From: Liopterus haemorrhoidalis
Lineage: Eukaryota; Arthropoda; Insecta; Coleoptera; Dytiscidae
Assembly: GCA_963971575.1 (NCBI GenBank)
Contig: OZ020611.1
Coordinates: 65,691,381-65,755,380, forward strand
DNA: 64,000 bases
Reading direction: 5' to 3'
The first letter of the stretch is position 1; each line of letters begins with the position of its first letter. The notes under the pieces are model-generated. The model had not been told where the DNA came from. It saw only the letters and a list, made by a program, of their open reading frames with translations, and did no database searches. The translations under genes and the position numbers were made by a program. Below are positions 34,190 through 44,960 of this stretch, piece after piece.

Positions 34190-35096
34190 CGAGGTGTGTA
34201 AATAAAGTAACCGGACTGATTTTCTTAAATTTCTTTATTCGAATAGAATTACAATTCAATATTGTCTCCCTCAAAATAACTTCCCTGGGAAGCCCCACAG
34301 CGCTGGAGACAGTTCTTCCAATCCTCATTGCAGTACTGGAACTCGGATACTAGAATAGCTTTCAGCTGGTCGATTACGGACATTTGAATGTTTTCGAGTG
34401 TCCCAAATCGACGTCCCTTGAGATAATTTTTCAATCTTGGGAAAAGGAAAAAGTCACAAAGACTCAAGCAGGCGAATAAGGAGGCTGAGGAGCCAAAAGA
34501 ATGTTTTTACTGGCCAAAAATTCGTTTATTGAAATTGCTGTGTGACAAGGCGCATTCGTTTCCCCAATTCATTGGTCAAAATCCGATGAACGGTAGTGTG
34601 AGTCAAATTCAACTCTTCCCCGATCATTCTGACTGTCAACCGACGATCTGAACGCACAAGATCCCAGATTCTGTCGACATTTTCATCGGTTCTTGAAGAT
34701 GAAGGCCTTCTGCTGAGTGATTCATCTTCAGTCAACTCTTTTTCTTCTGCAAATGCCTTAAACCAACAAAAAACCTGGGTCCTATACTAAACACTGTCTC
34801 CGTAGGCCTTCTGAAGTTTTGCAAAAGTTCCCGTTGCACTGTGTCTAAGTCTGAAGCAAAACCTGATAGCACGCCGTTGCTCGAAATGAATGTCACTCAT
34901 TTTTAGAACGCACTAGAAAAAACTATTTCACGAAAATAATCGCTACGTAAAATAAAATTACTCTAGCGAGTTCAAACTCATACATGTGATACGCCTTCAT
35001 CACATGGTTACCTGTCGCCACTCCAAGTTCCGTGTTCCAAATATTTCCAGATCAAACGCTATGTTGCCAGTCCGGTTACTTATTTTACACACCTCA
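34190..35096 (-). mobile_element. Internally deleted mariner, family D (CGAGGTGTGTAAA ends)
   Basis: Ends cgaggtgtgtaaataaagta then accggactg, and the complement at 35068-35096, with TA at 34188-34189 and 35097-35098. Minus strand 34735-34526 encodes the DNA-binding part ('RRPSSSRTDENVDRIWDLV', 'SDRRLTVRMIGEELNLTHTT', 'VHRILTNE'). Reading on in a shifted frame gives 'NAPCHTAISINEFLASKN' then 'DFFLFPRLKNYLKGR' and a C-terminus 'QGSYFEGDNIEL' at 34249. The segment between the helix-turn-helix and the NAPCHTA block, with the first catalytic aspartate, is missing. A typical mariner is about 1.3 kb; this is 907 bp. Confidence 0.85.
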
Positions 35097-35098
35097 TA

Positions 35099-35639
35099 AA
35101 ACCAGGATAGCTAATCTGTGGTAATAGTTTGGAATTACAATCACTAAACTCTTTTAGAATTTATCTAAGTAAGCTATTATTTTTGGTTAAGCAATTTTAT
35201 ACCTTACTAGTTCTCATTTAAGTTAAAATTTCCAATTAAATTTTTTTTGTCACCATCTCCTGAACATGTTTCAGAAGTCAAGCGCAATAAAATGGATAAT
35301 GGCGATATCTTTGACTATCTTCACTATATATTTAATAACTTTGCTAGGCATGGGTCTCCCTCCAAAGTGCCCAATGACTTTTGTCCCTAGTTCCACCATT
35401 ACATGCCAGCTATTTCTTTTATTCCATCCTCCCACCTGGTCCTTTATGAACTCTGAAGCTTTTTGGAACATCTTCCATTCGGTTTCTGAATCACATAACC
35501 TGGCTATTTCAACTTCAACATTTTCGATAGTAAATAAAGTCGAAGACATCTGTTTACAAGCAAATGTTCACAAATCTAATTTGATCAATTTTCTTTATTT
35601 TCAATGTGCCCCTTTCTATCACCTTTTTTCAGATCATCA
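35099..35639. other. Possible continuation of a minus-strand LINE; not readable
   Basis: Open on both strands at 35266-35676 (+) and 35271-35549 (-). The minus-strand translation includes 'FIKDQVGGWNKRNSWHVMV'. It lies downstream of the LINE relic at 35640-35965 in the same orientation and may be its degraded C-terminus, but I cannot align it with confidence. Confidence 0.25.
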
Positions 35640-35965
35640 GTTAGTTAGCTTGTATGTTGTTAAGGGGCAGATTTAGGCAGCCGTAGATTAAGGTAAGAAT
35701 TATGCAGGTATTAAACCTATTCTGTTTGATGCTCAATATCAGATTGGCCTTGAAATTTTCCTTCAACGACCAGAATATATTCCAACCTTAATCTGGAAAG
35801 ATCCTGACAAGCACTGGCCAGTCATAGAATGGTATAATCAGTTCCAGATACCGTATCTTCTTATCCATACAAAAGGATTTAAAACCATTTCCTCCATTGG
35901 TCATTAACACTTTTGTTTTCATTTATGTTCATCCCACATTATTTGTATTTTTTGTCCATTTTCTT
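35640..35965 (-). pseudogene. LINE reverse transcriptase thumb region (relic)
   Basis: The minus strand reads 'YLELIIPFYDWPVLVRIF', 'GWNIFWSLKENFKANLILSI', 'KQNRFNTCIILTLIYGCLN'. This matches the LINE block Y-L-G-x-x-I-x-F-D-x-x-x-x-x-E-I-x-R-R followed by W-x-x-x-W-A-L-K-x-x-F-K-S-x-h-x-h-x-x-K-x-x-x-x-x-x-C-h-L-x-x-L-x-Y-G. It contains at least one stop and is heavily decayed. It lies downstream of where YADD would have been. Confidence 0.65.
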
Positions 35966-36439
35966 TTTTAATTGCATACCAAGCCCAACCCTATTTAACT
36001 CTTTGGCCTCAGTAGTTCCCGTACGGAAACATACACATATGTAAATATTACTGCTGATAAACTAAAGCTATATAAAAGGCAAAAAAGGTTTTATTCTGTA
36101 ATAATAATATTTATAGTTTGCTGATTGAATATGCAGCTGCTAAACTTTGTTTTACTAAAGGAAGAGAAAGTAAAAACTACGCTGGAGTTTTTGAAACATA
36201 GACTATAAAAATTGTAGGGGTTTGAATGTTGGCCGACCTCAAAAATCGCTGAACGTCCATTACATTCTATGGAGATGTGCATGCTTCGTTGGTTCATGGG
36301 CGTTTCTCTCGTGGAGAAATTTAGGAAAAAATCAGAAAGAAATGCGCTGAAAACGCCTCTAGTTGTAGTGTAGCTGTAGAAGTAGACATATAAGATGAGC
36401 AGTGCTTAGTACCCTTCCCGATATTACTCACAATTATAC

Positions 36440-37806
36440 AACAGTTAGCAAGCTCCCTATCAGTAGACGAAAACAACGATGGCAAGATACATTCGATGAT
36501 ACATGAATGTTACCCAGCTACACCCGAATGAAGCATTTGATCAGCAAAAATATCGTTCAAAAATTAAAAATGGTGGACCCTGCACCCAGGGCCGACTGAA
36601 GGGTACCTGGTGCCCCGATGCAAAATTAGGTTGGGCGCCCCACATATATTTTTTTAAATAATTTTTTTGATATCTTATAAAATAAAATAATCATATTTAA
36701 TTACCATTTTTAATATTTTCAAAAACAGCTCTAATGATTTTGATTAAAATTTGCAAGTGGAAGAACTAATAAAAGAACTTGGTAATAATATGGCGAAAGG
36801 ATGTATGAGAAAATTTAATTTTTGTAAATATGTGTGATATTCAAAATAAAGTGGGGTGGTAATTTTTAAACTAATAAAACTTGTATTGCAATGACACTGG
36901 CATGATACCTTACCAATCATGGTAAGCTATAAAATTTAAATAATTTGTCCAATTTTGGATTTTTTTAGTTGTTAGTTGTTCGCGAGATTCTCATATAAGA
37001 TATGAATGACCAAAATTATTGACAGAAAGTGTTAAGGTCAATGAATTTTATTTAAAGATCAACACATAAAAATTAAATTTTTTTCAAAATGTGATTTAAT
37101 GGCTTAAAAGGTTGTGACCATCTTTTAATTCTCCTCTTTTAACCCAGCAACGTGCATACGCACAAACCCGAAATATTACGGGCATATCTCATAGAGTTAA
37201 GAAGACAGAATAAAACTTTTTTTTACTATATTTTTGTAGCTAAAACAAAGTTAATATCAACTTTATTTTGATTTCTAATATCGTAGTAAGTTTAATTTTC
37301 CATTTGTTTACTAATATCTCATTTTAGAAGTATTTTAAATTTTTATTTTTTCGCTAAATTTCCTTGCATTATTTCCTTGCAAAAAAGAAATTTTGAAAAA
37401 AAACTACTTTTTTACTGGGCAGCACTTCAGGCTTCTAGTAAAAGGAGGGTGCCAAAAAGGAAATTTGGAAAAAACTAATTTTTTTACTGGGCGGCACTTT
37501 AGGCTTCTAGTAAAACTCGCTTAATTTCCTTGCATGGCGCCCCTTTTTACTAGAAGCCTGTAAATAGTGCCGTAAGTGCCGTCCAGTAAATAAAAGTAGT
37601 TTTTGCTAGATTTAATTAAAGGTCACATTACTTATTACAAAAATGAATATTATTTTAATGAAAGCTATTTTGATCGGCGCCCCTTGATTGTTGCGCCCCG
37701 ATGCGGCGCATCACCTGCATACCGTCTTGAGCCGCCGCTGCCTGCACCAGCGGGAAACGCTAAAAAGAAGAAGAAAAAGGAAGATACGTTGAGGGCAAAG
37801 GCTTAA
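36440..37806 (+). pseudogene. LINE C-terminal tail, split by a hAT element
   Basis: Before the insertion: 'RRKQRWQDTFDDT' and 'KHLISKNIVQKLKMVDPAP' (36460-36586). After it, from 37749, the reading continues 'AGNAKKKKKKEDTLRAKA' and a stop at 37804. The order R-W-x-D, then W-R-x-x-x-x-x-A-D-P, then N-A-K-x-x-x-x-E is the tail of several RTE/CR1-type LINEs. The identification is moderate because the stretch is short and mutated. Confidence 0.5.
36587..37740. mobile_element. 1,154-bp hAT-type element with hairpin region
   Basis: Begins cagggccgactgaagggtac and ends cttgagccgccgctg (inverted), flanked by the identical CCTGCACC at 36579-36586 and 37741-37748. Terminal sequence is GC-rich (ggtgccccgatgc / gcgccccgatgcggcgc); the centre is AT-rich. 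At 37420-37590 the words 'actgggcggcactttaggct' and 'tctagtaaaa' occur twice directly and once inverted, which would form a hairpin. No transposase. Confidence 0.85.
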
Positions 37807-38520
37807 TTTAGATAAATATTTAACAATATCCGCGATCCCTTTTATCTATACTTAACAAACAGTATTTAAAAAAAAATAAAAATTAAAACTAAATAAGAAA
37901 TGTACAGATTATGACAATTGTTCAATATGTCTGCGTATATAGGGTTCTTCGAAATAGATAAATTTCTATGTCCCCATGTGAACATATGCGAGGCGAGGGT
38001 AAGTGTGTAGATCAAAAGATATAAATCTCAAATTTGCCAACATCTACCTGCATGAAAACAAACAGGAATCTTGTGTTTGTGCGATATCGCACACAATCTC
38101 TGGAGTTGACACACATTTCCTGGATCTCGTTTTCATCATTATTTTAACATCAACTTTTCTTCAAACAATATCATTTTTAAAACGTATATTTTAATAACGT
38201 GACATTTAACCCACATTTCAAAAACGTTTTGAGTATCAGATGTCTATTCTTAAATTGTACTGCCAAGCATACCATATAAATTTATTATTTTTGGTTATAT
38301 TCTTTTTATATGTTTTCCTACTATTTATTTCCTATTATATTCTCCGTGAGTCGAAAATTATCATCTATGTAGTACTTAGAGTGATGGTAGTAAAAATGAT
38401 TAGGAACCAAAAATTTGGAAATAACCTAAAATAAATCTTTTAAAAAATATCTTATGGAGTGACGAAACAAAAATAAATCCTCAATATACATGAAAAATAG
38501 TTAAGTATGGTGGTAGAAAT
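37807..38520. other. No recognisable feature
   Basis: AT-rich; open stretches 38003-38194 and 38240-38434 have no recognisable motif (the second is hydrophobic, as AT-rich sequence often is). Confidence 0.35.
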
Positions 38521-38756
38521 ATAATGCTCTGCAAAGCCGCAGTAAGGAAAGCTTGCGATAGGGGCAAAACTGTGTTTTGGCGCCCCTTGGGAAATAAATG
38601 TAAGTGCATTCCCAGTGAAGAGCAAAAAAAAAGGTCCTCACCTCCCAAATTCCAAGTGAAGAATAAAAAAAAAAGGTCCTCACTTTCGCAATGTGGCGCT
38701 CCTTAGTCAAGCTCATCAGCGCCCTTTTCCTTAGTGCGCTAGGGGCCGTCGCACCA
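38521..38756. repeat. Fragment with two 38-bp 'gtgaagagcaaaaaaaaagg' units
   Basis: Two tandem units at about 38607-38690 (gtgaagagcaaaaaaaaagg then tcctcacctcccaaattcca) match the arrays inside the hAT elements at 43604 and 44915. The GC-rich flanks ('ggcgccccttggg', 'gctaggggccgtcgcacc') look like parts of hAT-type ends, but no target duplication was found. Confidence 0.45.
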
Positions 38757-38974
38757 TCGATTAACTGATACCATTGATGTCAAAAGCTTAAAAATGAAAT
38801 TTCGTAAAAATCCATTTAGCCAAATTCGCTTTACACGTGTCCAAGGACCGACAGTGAAAATAGTAAAAACATGGGAACCTCAATCCGTGGACATCCATCG
38901 AAATTTTAAAATGTTCAAATCGGTATGATGACAATGCCACCTTTATATGTATATGTATGTAGCGGTTGGTAAAA
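38757..38974 (+). repeat. CAGA-family repeat, right part only (copy E)
   Basis: Starts 'cgattaactgataccattga', continues 'tgtcaaaagcttaaaaatga' and 'ttacacgtgtccaaggaccg', lacks most of the CAGA tract, and ends 'agcggttggtaaaa'. It contains precisely the part of the family that copy C at 18151 lacks, apart from about 130 bases. Confidence 0.6.
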
Positions 38975-39614
38975 ATAACTAGATCTGGGGCAAAAAAAAA
39001 ACATCTTTTCAAAATACAAAACAGAAAATGCTGAGAAAAAGCTATTGAAATACTATCTTTATAATATATGAACATACTTGTCGTCTACTGGACGTTCTGA
39101 GACTTTTTTTTACAATCCGTACTTTAGCCAGCGATCTATCGAAAAATAATAGCAGCAGAAACAAATAAATGCACTGCTATGACTTACTGAGTTACTGACT
39201 TATTGTCTGAATTATAAGAGATCTAAAGAATATAATTCATATTCCTATTGCCTGAAACGCCTAAACATCCATTATCTATTATTTGGCAAATTTCAAGGAA
39301 TTCGTACTGCATTTATGTATACCGTTCCTATATCAACCCTGTAATAAAACAGTCACTCAGCTGTATATTTGTAATTCATAAGTTAAAAAAAATTCAATGA
39401 CCAGTTGAACCATTGAGTTTTGAGCGCCTTTATTTACATTTATTGAGGGCAATAAAATATTATTGTACCGGCTTTTGTTGTCCTCAGTAGCATATCACTT
39501 CTAAGTGAAACGTTTGTTTTGAAAAAACACAAACACTATTTTCACATCTGATCACATTTATTTTATTTAACTTACTGTCCAATTTGCTCGCGTAGCACAG
39601 TTTGGGAAACTCTG
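38975..39614 (+). mobile_element. hAT-type element, right end
   Basis: Ends gcgtagcacagtttgggaaa then ctctg at 39614, the complement of the left end at 17895. The interior is AT-rich without a reading frame. See the finding on the possible 21.7-kb composite. Confidence 0.55.
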
Positions 39615-39935
39615 TACTAGATTAAAGAAACAATTACCTACTAAAGACATATAGAGATATTTATTAGAAAGTATTTCATTTACATATGCAGAAATTGGTT
39701 TGCCACCAGAGTGGCAGTTTTGATATGACAACTACCTAAATCATTCATTAAAACTTGCTAAAAATTTCTTTCTCGAAAGCAATATATCAGATTTAGCTAG
39801 AAGTTCTGGATTTAATTCGAATGGAAAATCATTGGAATGAAGTTGAAAAATATCTAATAAGGGAATATTGTAGACTGTTGTAAAGGAAAAATGGCCATCT
39901 ATCTCGATCGAAAAGTGTTCAAAATTAGTCTATGC

Positions 39936-40225
39936 CAGGGGTCGGCAAACCGCGGCTCTTTGGGGGTATTCGTGTGGCTCTTCTAATTAAGTTGATAAGG
40001 AATAAAATTTAGAAAATATTCACGCAAAAGTTCATTTTATTTTCATGCATTACTATGCAGCGTATCGATAATACCAGTGACTAAAATAAAACATATTTAT
40101 GCACTACCCATTAAATTATGCTAAAAAAGTCATGTATTAAAACAAAATTATGGCTTTTTAAAATGTTTTCAAATGCCGTAAAGGGTGAATTTGGCTCTTT
40201 AGCCTCTAAAGTTTGCCGACCCCTG
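39936..40225. mobile_element. 290-bp hAT-type MITE (CAGGGGTCGGCAAAC ends)
   Basis: Left end caggggtcggcaaaccgcgg and right end gtttgccgacccctg are inverted. The ends match the widespread hAT terminal word CAGGGGTCGGCAAAC. Flanks GTCTATGC and GTTTATAG agree at 6 of 8, so the duplication is degenerate. 'ggctcttt' occurs near both ends. The flanking AT-rich sequence (39640-39935, 40226-40270) seems to be one unit but is unidentified. Confidence 0.75.
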
Positions 40226-40419
40226 GTTTATAGCAGCAAGATGTGAATCTATTTTTAAAAAAAACTTGAATGATGCTCGATGAAATTTAAAAACAATTAT
40301 CATTTTTTTAATTGCTTTTATTTCTTTTTAAATTTTATTTGCCAGCTTAAAAGTTATGTGCATACATACATAAATAAATATGCAAAAACTTCTTATAACC
40401 AGAGGTGTCGTGGTGTGAG

Positions 40420-40620
40420 ATCTATTTTTGCAGTTTTTTCCACTCTTTTCTATTTCTTTGCCTGGTTTTTCATTGAGATTATGTTTTTGAATTGTGCTGC
40501 TTCGGCAATTCTTTTTGGCCACGTTTTCATGAGTCTCCCTCTTGGTCATTTTTCCGTAAATCTGGACTCGAATGTCCTTCGTGCAATTCTTTCCTCCATT
40601 TATCTAAGTATATCATTTTA
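40420..40620 (-). pseudogene. LINE C-terminal tail (relic)
   Basis: The minus strand gives 'ERRIARRTFESRFTEK', 'PRGRLMKTWPKRIAEAAQ' and 'RNRKEWKKLQK', resembling the LINE tail RRPRGRPRxxWhDxVxE then ADxRKxWRxL. It is probably the 3' end of the same minus-strand LINE whose 'FIDLEKAFDRV' fragment lies at 41337-41400, with a plus-strand mariner between them. Confidence 0.45.
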
Positions 40621-40834
40621 ATTAATTTTCATATATGTTTTCTAGTTCAGTTTTTCTTTTCGGTTCTTCTCGGTAGAAACCATTTTTTTATTATAACTAG
40701 CCGTGTTTATCTTTTGTTATTTCCATATTTTGTAGGCTGTTATTCTGAGAGCCTTTGAGTTTTGGATTCTAACGCCTTGGTCCGATTTTCTAGATTCTAT
40801 ACTAATGATTTTCTGATTTTCTGATTCGCAAAAC

Positions 40835-41300
40835 ATAATCTTCATCGGTTATTTGGAAAAGGGAAAAACGAACACAGTACAAATATTTTGCCGCTTTATT
40901 GGATCAATTACACGCTGAATTGATGAAAAAGCGGCCCCATTTGGCGAAGAAAAAAATCTGTTCCACCGTGACAATGCATTAGGTCACTCGTCCACAGTTG
41001 CAACGGCCAAATTGGTCGAAATGCGCTACAAACTATTCCCTCAGGCCGTCTGTTTACCAGATTTAGCCTCTTACGACTTCTTCTATTTCCATACGTGAAT
41101 CCAGAAAACATGAACATGGAGAAAAAAATCGCAACGAACGAAGAGATCATCGTGAAACACAAGCTTGTTTTGCAGATCGAGAAATCGTACTTTTTGAAAG
41201 CCTTAAAGAAGTTGGAATATTGTTGGACAAAATGTATCTATCTAAAAGGTGACTGTATTGAAAAGTAAGTCACAGTTTGGTAAAGAAATATCTTTTATTA
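40835..41300 (+). pseudogene. Mariner transposase C-terminal half (lineage E)
   Basis: The plus-strand translation reads 'NIIFIGYLEKGKTNTVQIFC', 'EEKNLFHRDNALGHSSTVAT' (second catalytic block, H-x-D-N-A-x-x-H), 'LFPQAVCLPDLASYDFFYFH' (third catalytic block) and 'SYFLKALKKLEYCWTKCIYL' then 'KGDCIEK', the usual C-terminus. Three or more frame changes and stops are present. It is 5' truncated: no DNA-binding part was found. Confidence 0.75.
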
Positions 41301-41336
41301 GGATGGCACTGATTTATCAAAGGCCATTCGTATTTA

Positions 41337-41410
41337 TCATAAATGCAGTCTTGCAACTCTGTCAAATGCTTTTTCCAGATCTATGAAGCAGATATGTAGT
41401 GGATGTATGT
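41337..41410 (-). pseudogene. LINE reverse transcriptase fragment (FIDLEKAFDRV)
   Basis: Minus-strand 'PLHICFIDLEKAFDRVARL' is the reverse transcriptase motif with the first catalytic aspartate (h-h-x-h-D-h-x-K-A-F-D-x-V). The 55 residues upstream in the same open frame (to 41576) do not look like reverse transcriptase. Confidence 0.6.
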
Positions 41411-41779
41411 ATTTATTTTCATCCTTAATTGTATAATAAATGGTTATTTTTGACTGGTAGAAAGAGATTACTACCAGCAAATACTTCGTTTCTATTTTTG
41501 CTACCACCACTGTATACGAGGTTGTTTTATTAAGAACTGCAGTTAAATTATTTCTTAAATTGCAAGAACGATACAAAAACTAAATTAGTGTCACTTTTCA
41601 ATATAGTCACACCTAACCTGTCAATGTACGTGACACACCAGTCACCAGCTTTATCAGCACTTTCAGCGAAAAGAATCTTTAGTTGTGCACGAAACCCTTG
41701 ATCTACCGTATCTTAAACTTCATCAATACTATCAAAAGCGTGGTCAATAAAGAACGTTAAAACCTACCATTCGCACTAA

Positions 41780-42025
41780 ACGAAGGAAAATGATATCGTA
41801 AAGCGTAATTTTGCATCACGATAATAATCCCATACTGCGGACAAAATGATGGATAACTTTAATTAACTGAAATTCAAGTTGCTTTCTTATCCTCCATATA
41901 AACTACACTTGGTCCGTCTGATTTCTACCTATTTGAGCCACTTAAAAATACCTTACGTAGTACGTAGACAGCGATTTACCTATCGTTTTTGTGCTAGGTG
42001 ACTATGATGAAAAGCGACACTATTT
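41780..42025 (+). pseudogene. Mariner transposase fragment (lineage F)
   Basis: Plus-strand frames give 'VILHHDNNPILRTK' (second catalytic block), then 'LKFKLLSYPPYKLHLVRLIS' and 'YLSHLKIPYV', which correspond to H-P-P-Y-S-P-D-L-x-P-x-D-F-Y-L-F-x-x-L-K; the SPDL aspartate is lost. 'GDYDEK' at about 41998 would be the C-terminus. Heavily mutated. Confidence 0.55.
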
Positions 42026-42621
42026 TAGATTTTATATCGGTAATTTAAAAAATAATACTTCTGTACAAATTATTTATTTGTTTTATTATTATTTTTGAAA
42101 ATCTCTTATTCTTGTTAAGCTTAAGACCTGAATTGTCTGCTTCTTTAGTTTATCGAACCGTTGGCCCCTATCTCCATCGGCCAAAAGTAATAAAGATTTT
42201 AAATTTAATACGGAAATTCCTCTAATCCCCTTTGTGACCGACAATGGAGTAGACATGGTTTCGGAATTTAGAAAAATTTATAAAATTTATAATGCAGATC
42301 ACAGATCGAAATTACTTAAAAATAATTCGAAAAATTCCACATAATATTAATATATTTATGTATATACATGCCTCTAAACCTCCATAAATTTCAATTATTC
42401 TCTTAATTTTCAGCATGTTCTGCAGTATTCTAATAAGTTCTACTGCCTTCTACAAGTTTCTAGTAGATTCTAGTCCTATATAATGCTTGTATAATCTGAA
42501 GGAATACAAAAAATGCCGAATGGATTAGAATTTACTAGAATATAATAAAACGACGTTATTCTGCAAAAAAAATATTTATACAAATTGTAGATTCTGCTTA
42601 GCTTTTAGCTGGTTGCTAACA
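42026..42621. other. No recognisable feature
   Basis: AT-rich spacer; a run of 'tctagtagattcta' type words near 42420-42480 is the only pattern. Confidence 0.35.
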
Positions 42622-42623
42622 TA

Positions 42624-43519
42624 CGAGGTGTGTAAATTAAGTAACCGGACTGGCAACATAGCATTTGATCTGGTAACATTTGAGACGTGGGACTTGGAGG
42701 GGGCAGGTGAACATGTGATACACCTTCAGTACGGGTTTGAACTCACTAGAGTAATTTTGTTGTCTGTAGCGATTTTTTTCGTGAAAGAGTTTTTTCTAGT
42801 GCGTTCTAAAAATAAGTGACTTTCATTTCGAGCAACGGTGTGCTATCAGGTTTTGCTTCAGATTTGGGAACAGTGCAACGGAAACTTTTTCAAAACTTCA
42901 GCAGGCCTCCGGAGACATTTTTTTGTCAAGAATCCAGGTTTTTTGGTTGTTTTAGGCATTTTAAGAAGGAAGAGAGTTGATTGAAGATGAATCACGCAGC
43001 AGAAGGCCTTCATCTTCAAAAACCGATGAAAATGTTGACAGAATCCGGGATCTTGTACGTTCAGATCGTCGGTTGACAGTCAAAATGATCGGGGAAGAGT
43101 TGAATTTGACTCACACTACCGTTCATCAGATTTTGACAAATGAATCGGATATGAGCCAAATCTGGGCAAAAATGGTTCCAAAAAACCTTTCTATAAACAA
43201 GTTTGGCCAGTAAAAGCATTCCTGTGACTCCTCAGCCTTCTTATTCGCTTAACTTGAGTCCTTGTGACTTTTTCCTCTTCCCAAGATTGAAAAATCACAT
43301 CAAGGGACGTCATTTTGAGACACTCGAAAACATTCAAACGTCCGTAATCGACTAGCTGAAAGCTATTCCAGTATCCGAGTTCCAGCACTGCTATGAGGAT
43401 TGAAAGAATCATCTCCAGCGCTGTGTGACTTCCCAAGGAAGCTATTTAGAGGGAGACAATATTGAACTGTAATTTTCTTCGAATAACAAACAGTCCGGTT
43501 ACTTAATTTACACACCTCG
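42624..43519 (+). mobile_element. Internally deleted mariner, family D, second copy
   Basis: Ends cgaggtgtgtaaattaagta then accggactg, and the complement at 43491-43519. TA precedes (42622-42623); the base pair after is GA, a mutated duplication. 42977-43213 encodes 'RRPSSSKTDENVDRIRDLV', 'SDRRLTVKMIGEELNLTHTT', then 'MSQIWAKMVPKNLS', and jumps at about 43195 to the C-terminal part ('FLFPRLKNHIKGRHF' type sequence, ending near 43471). The missing stretch holds the first and second catalytic aspartates. Opposite orientation to the 34190 copy and with a different deletion breakpoint. Confidence 0.85.
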
Positions 43520-43603
43520 GATATATAATAATTATATAATACTTTAACTTTTAATTACTCTTTAAGACGTTGCTATATAGGGCTACCTTTTGAGAGTCAA
43601 AGG

Positions 43604-44045
43604 CAGTGGCGGATCTAGCTTTTTGGGGGCTCAGGGCTTAAAAATGCCAGGGGGCCCTACACATGCTCTTCACTTATGTTGAATATTTTTATAAGTGAAG
43701 AGCAAAAAAAAAAGTTCCTCACGTCCCAAATCTAAGTGAAAAGCAAAAAAAAAAGTCCTCACCTCCCAAATCTAAGTAAAGAGAAACAAAAAGGTTCTCA
43801 CCTACCAAATCTAAGTGAAGAGCAAAAAAAAAGGTCCTCACCTACCAAATCTAAGTGAAGAGCAAAAAAAAAAGGTCCTCAACTCCCAAATCTAACTGAA
43901 GAGCAAAAAAAAAAACAAAGGTCCTCACCACCCAAATGTAAGTGAACAGCAAACAAGAAGGTATCTGCCCGAGAGGTTGGGGGCCCCTTGCGGATCCGGG
44001 GCCCAGGGCTTAAGCCCTATTAGCTCGTATGTAGATCCGCCTCTG
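43604..44045. mobile_element. 442-bp hAT-type MITE with 38-bp internal repeats
   Basis: Begins cagtggcggatctagctttt and ends tgtagatccgcctctg, flanked by the identical GTCAAAGG at 43596-43603 and 44046-44053. The centre (about 43696-43950) is some seven tandem units of roughly 38 bases built on 'aagtgaagagcaaaaaaaaa' plus 'ggtcctcacctcccaaatct'. GC-rich shoulders carry 'gggggccc'. No coding capacity. Confidence 0.9.
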
Positions 44046-44053
44046 GTCAAAGG

Positions 44054-44906
44054 TAACGACTTAAAACATTGATAATTATATTCACCAAGTATGACGTCAT
44101 GTCACAGTTATTGTGAATGATCTTTATTAAAAACCATTAATGTCTTGTTTATACATCATAGTTTAAAAAACAACGAAAGAAAATACATTTATAAAAGCAG
44201 AAGCCTATGTTTGAAAGTTGAAGTATCATAAATTTAAACTATCATGACCTTGACAGTATCAAAACACTATATCCCAGTATGTGGTGTCAAAACGGTTTGC
44301 GTTTTCATGAGTACGGATAAAATCAATATAAGAGACAGACGGAGTCGAGGATTTAGATAGACGTGGGGTGTTGTATGTACGCACCAGGCAGTTGGCAGGA
44401 CTTCTCCCCCATGGCAACGGGCTCGCTAGAGACGGAACCCCGACTGTGGGTGGTCCCTGGGGTGACACAGGTCACAGGGGTAAGGGAGGAGTACTGTTTA
44501 GATCATCAACGGTTAGGGTAGGACAAGGACGATTGTCTAATAACACTGACCAAATGGATTCTGTTTGTAGCGATTTCCGAAGTACTAAATCTACTTACAG
44601 GAAACTTGTTTAATTATTGATGTTGGGAAAAGAAAAATTAGGGTTTCAAGTAGGATTTCAACCTTTTTTGTTTGTACTAAGAATAAGAACGCAGAAAATA
44701 AACAAATCTGAAGAATCTTCTGTTCTTTGGTTTTAAATTCCATATATCAATTGATTATTTAATATCTTCTGATGGTGGAGGACTGGGCCAGCGGGATAGG
44801 TGGGTAGAGAGGGCGCTAGGCTGGTATAAAACTAATATATAAATTAGTGATGTGCCGGATATTCGTATCCATACCCGCGGATGATTCGGAAAAAATAAAA
44901 ATTTGT
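44054..44906. other. Unidentified; GC-rich block at 44330-44560
   Basis: The GC-rich block is open on both strands (minus 44468-44259, plus 44368-44613). The plus frame reads glycine- and arginine-rich sequence without a known motif. It could be a LINE 5' part or a host-derived fragment. The rest is AT-rich. Confidence 0.25.
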
Positions 44907-44960
44907 ATCCTGGTCAGGGTGACCAGATTTCAGTTGAGGTAAACCCTAAGTTTGAAAAAA

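Noticed and set aside
35266..35676. 136-codon membrane-like protein on the plus strand
   Set aside because: The opposite strand continues a LINE relic; the hydrophobic plus-strand reading is likely its shadow.
40280..40758. Hydrophobic plus-strand frames of 113 and 88 codons
   Set aside because: They overlap the minus-strand LINE tail with RGRLMKTW and RKEWKKL blocks and are rich in Phe from AT-rich sequence.
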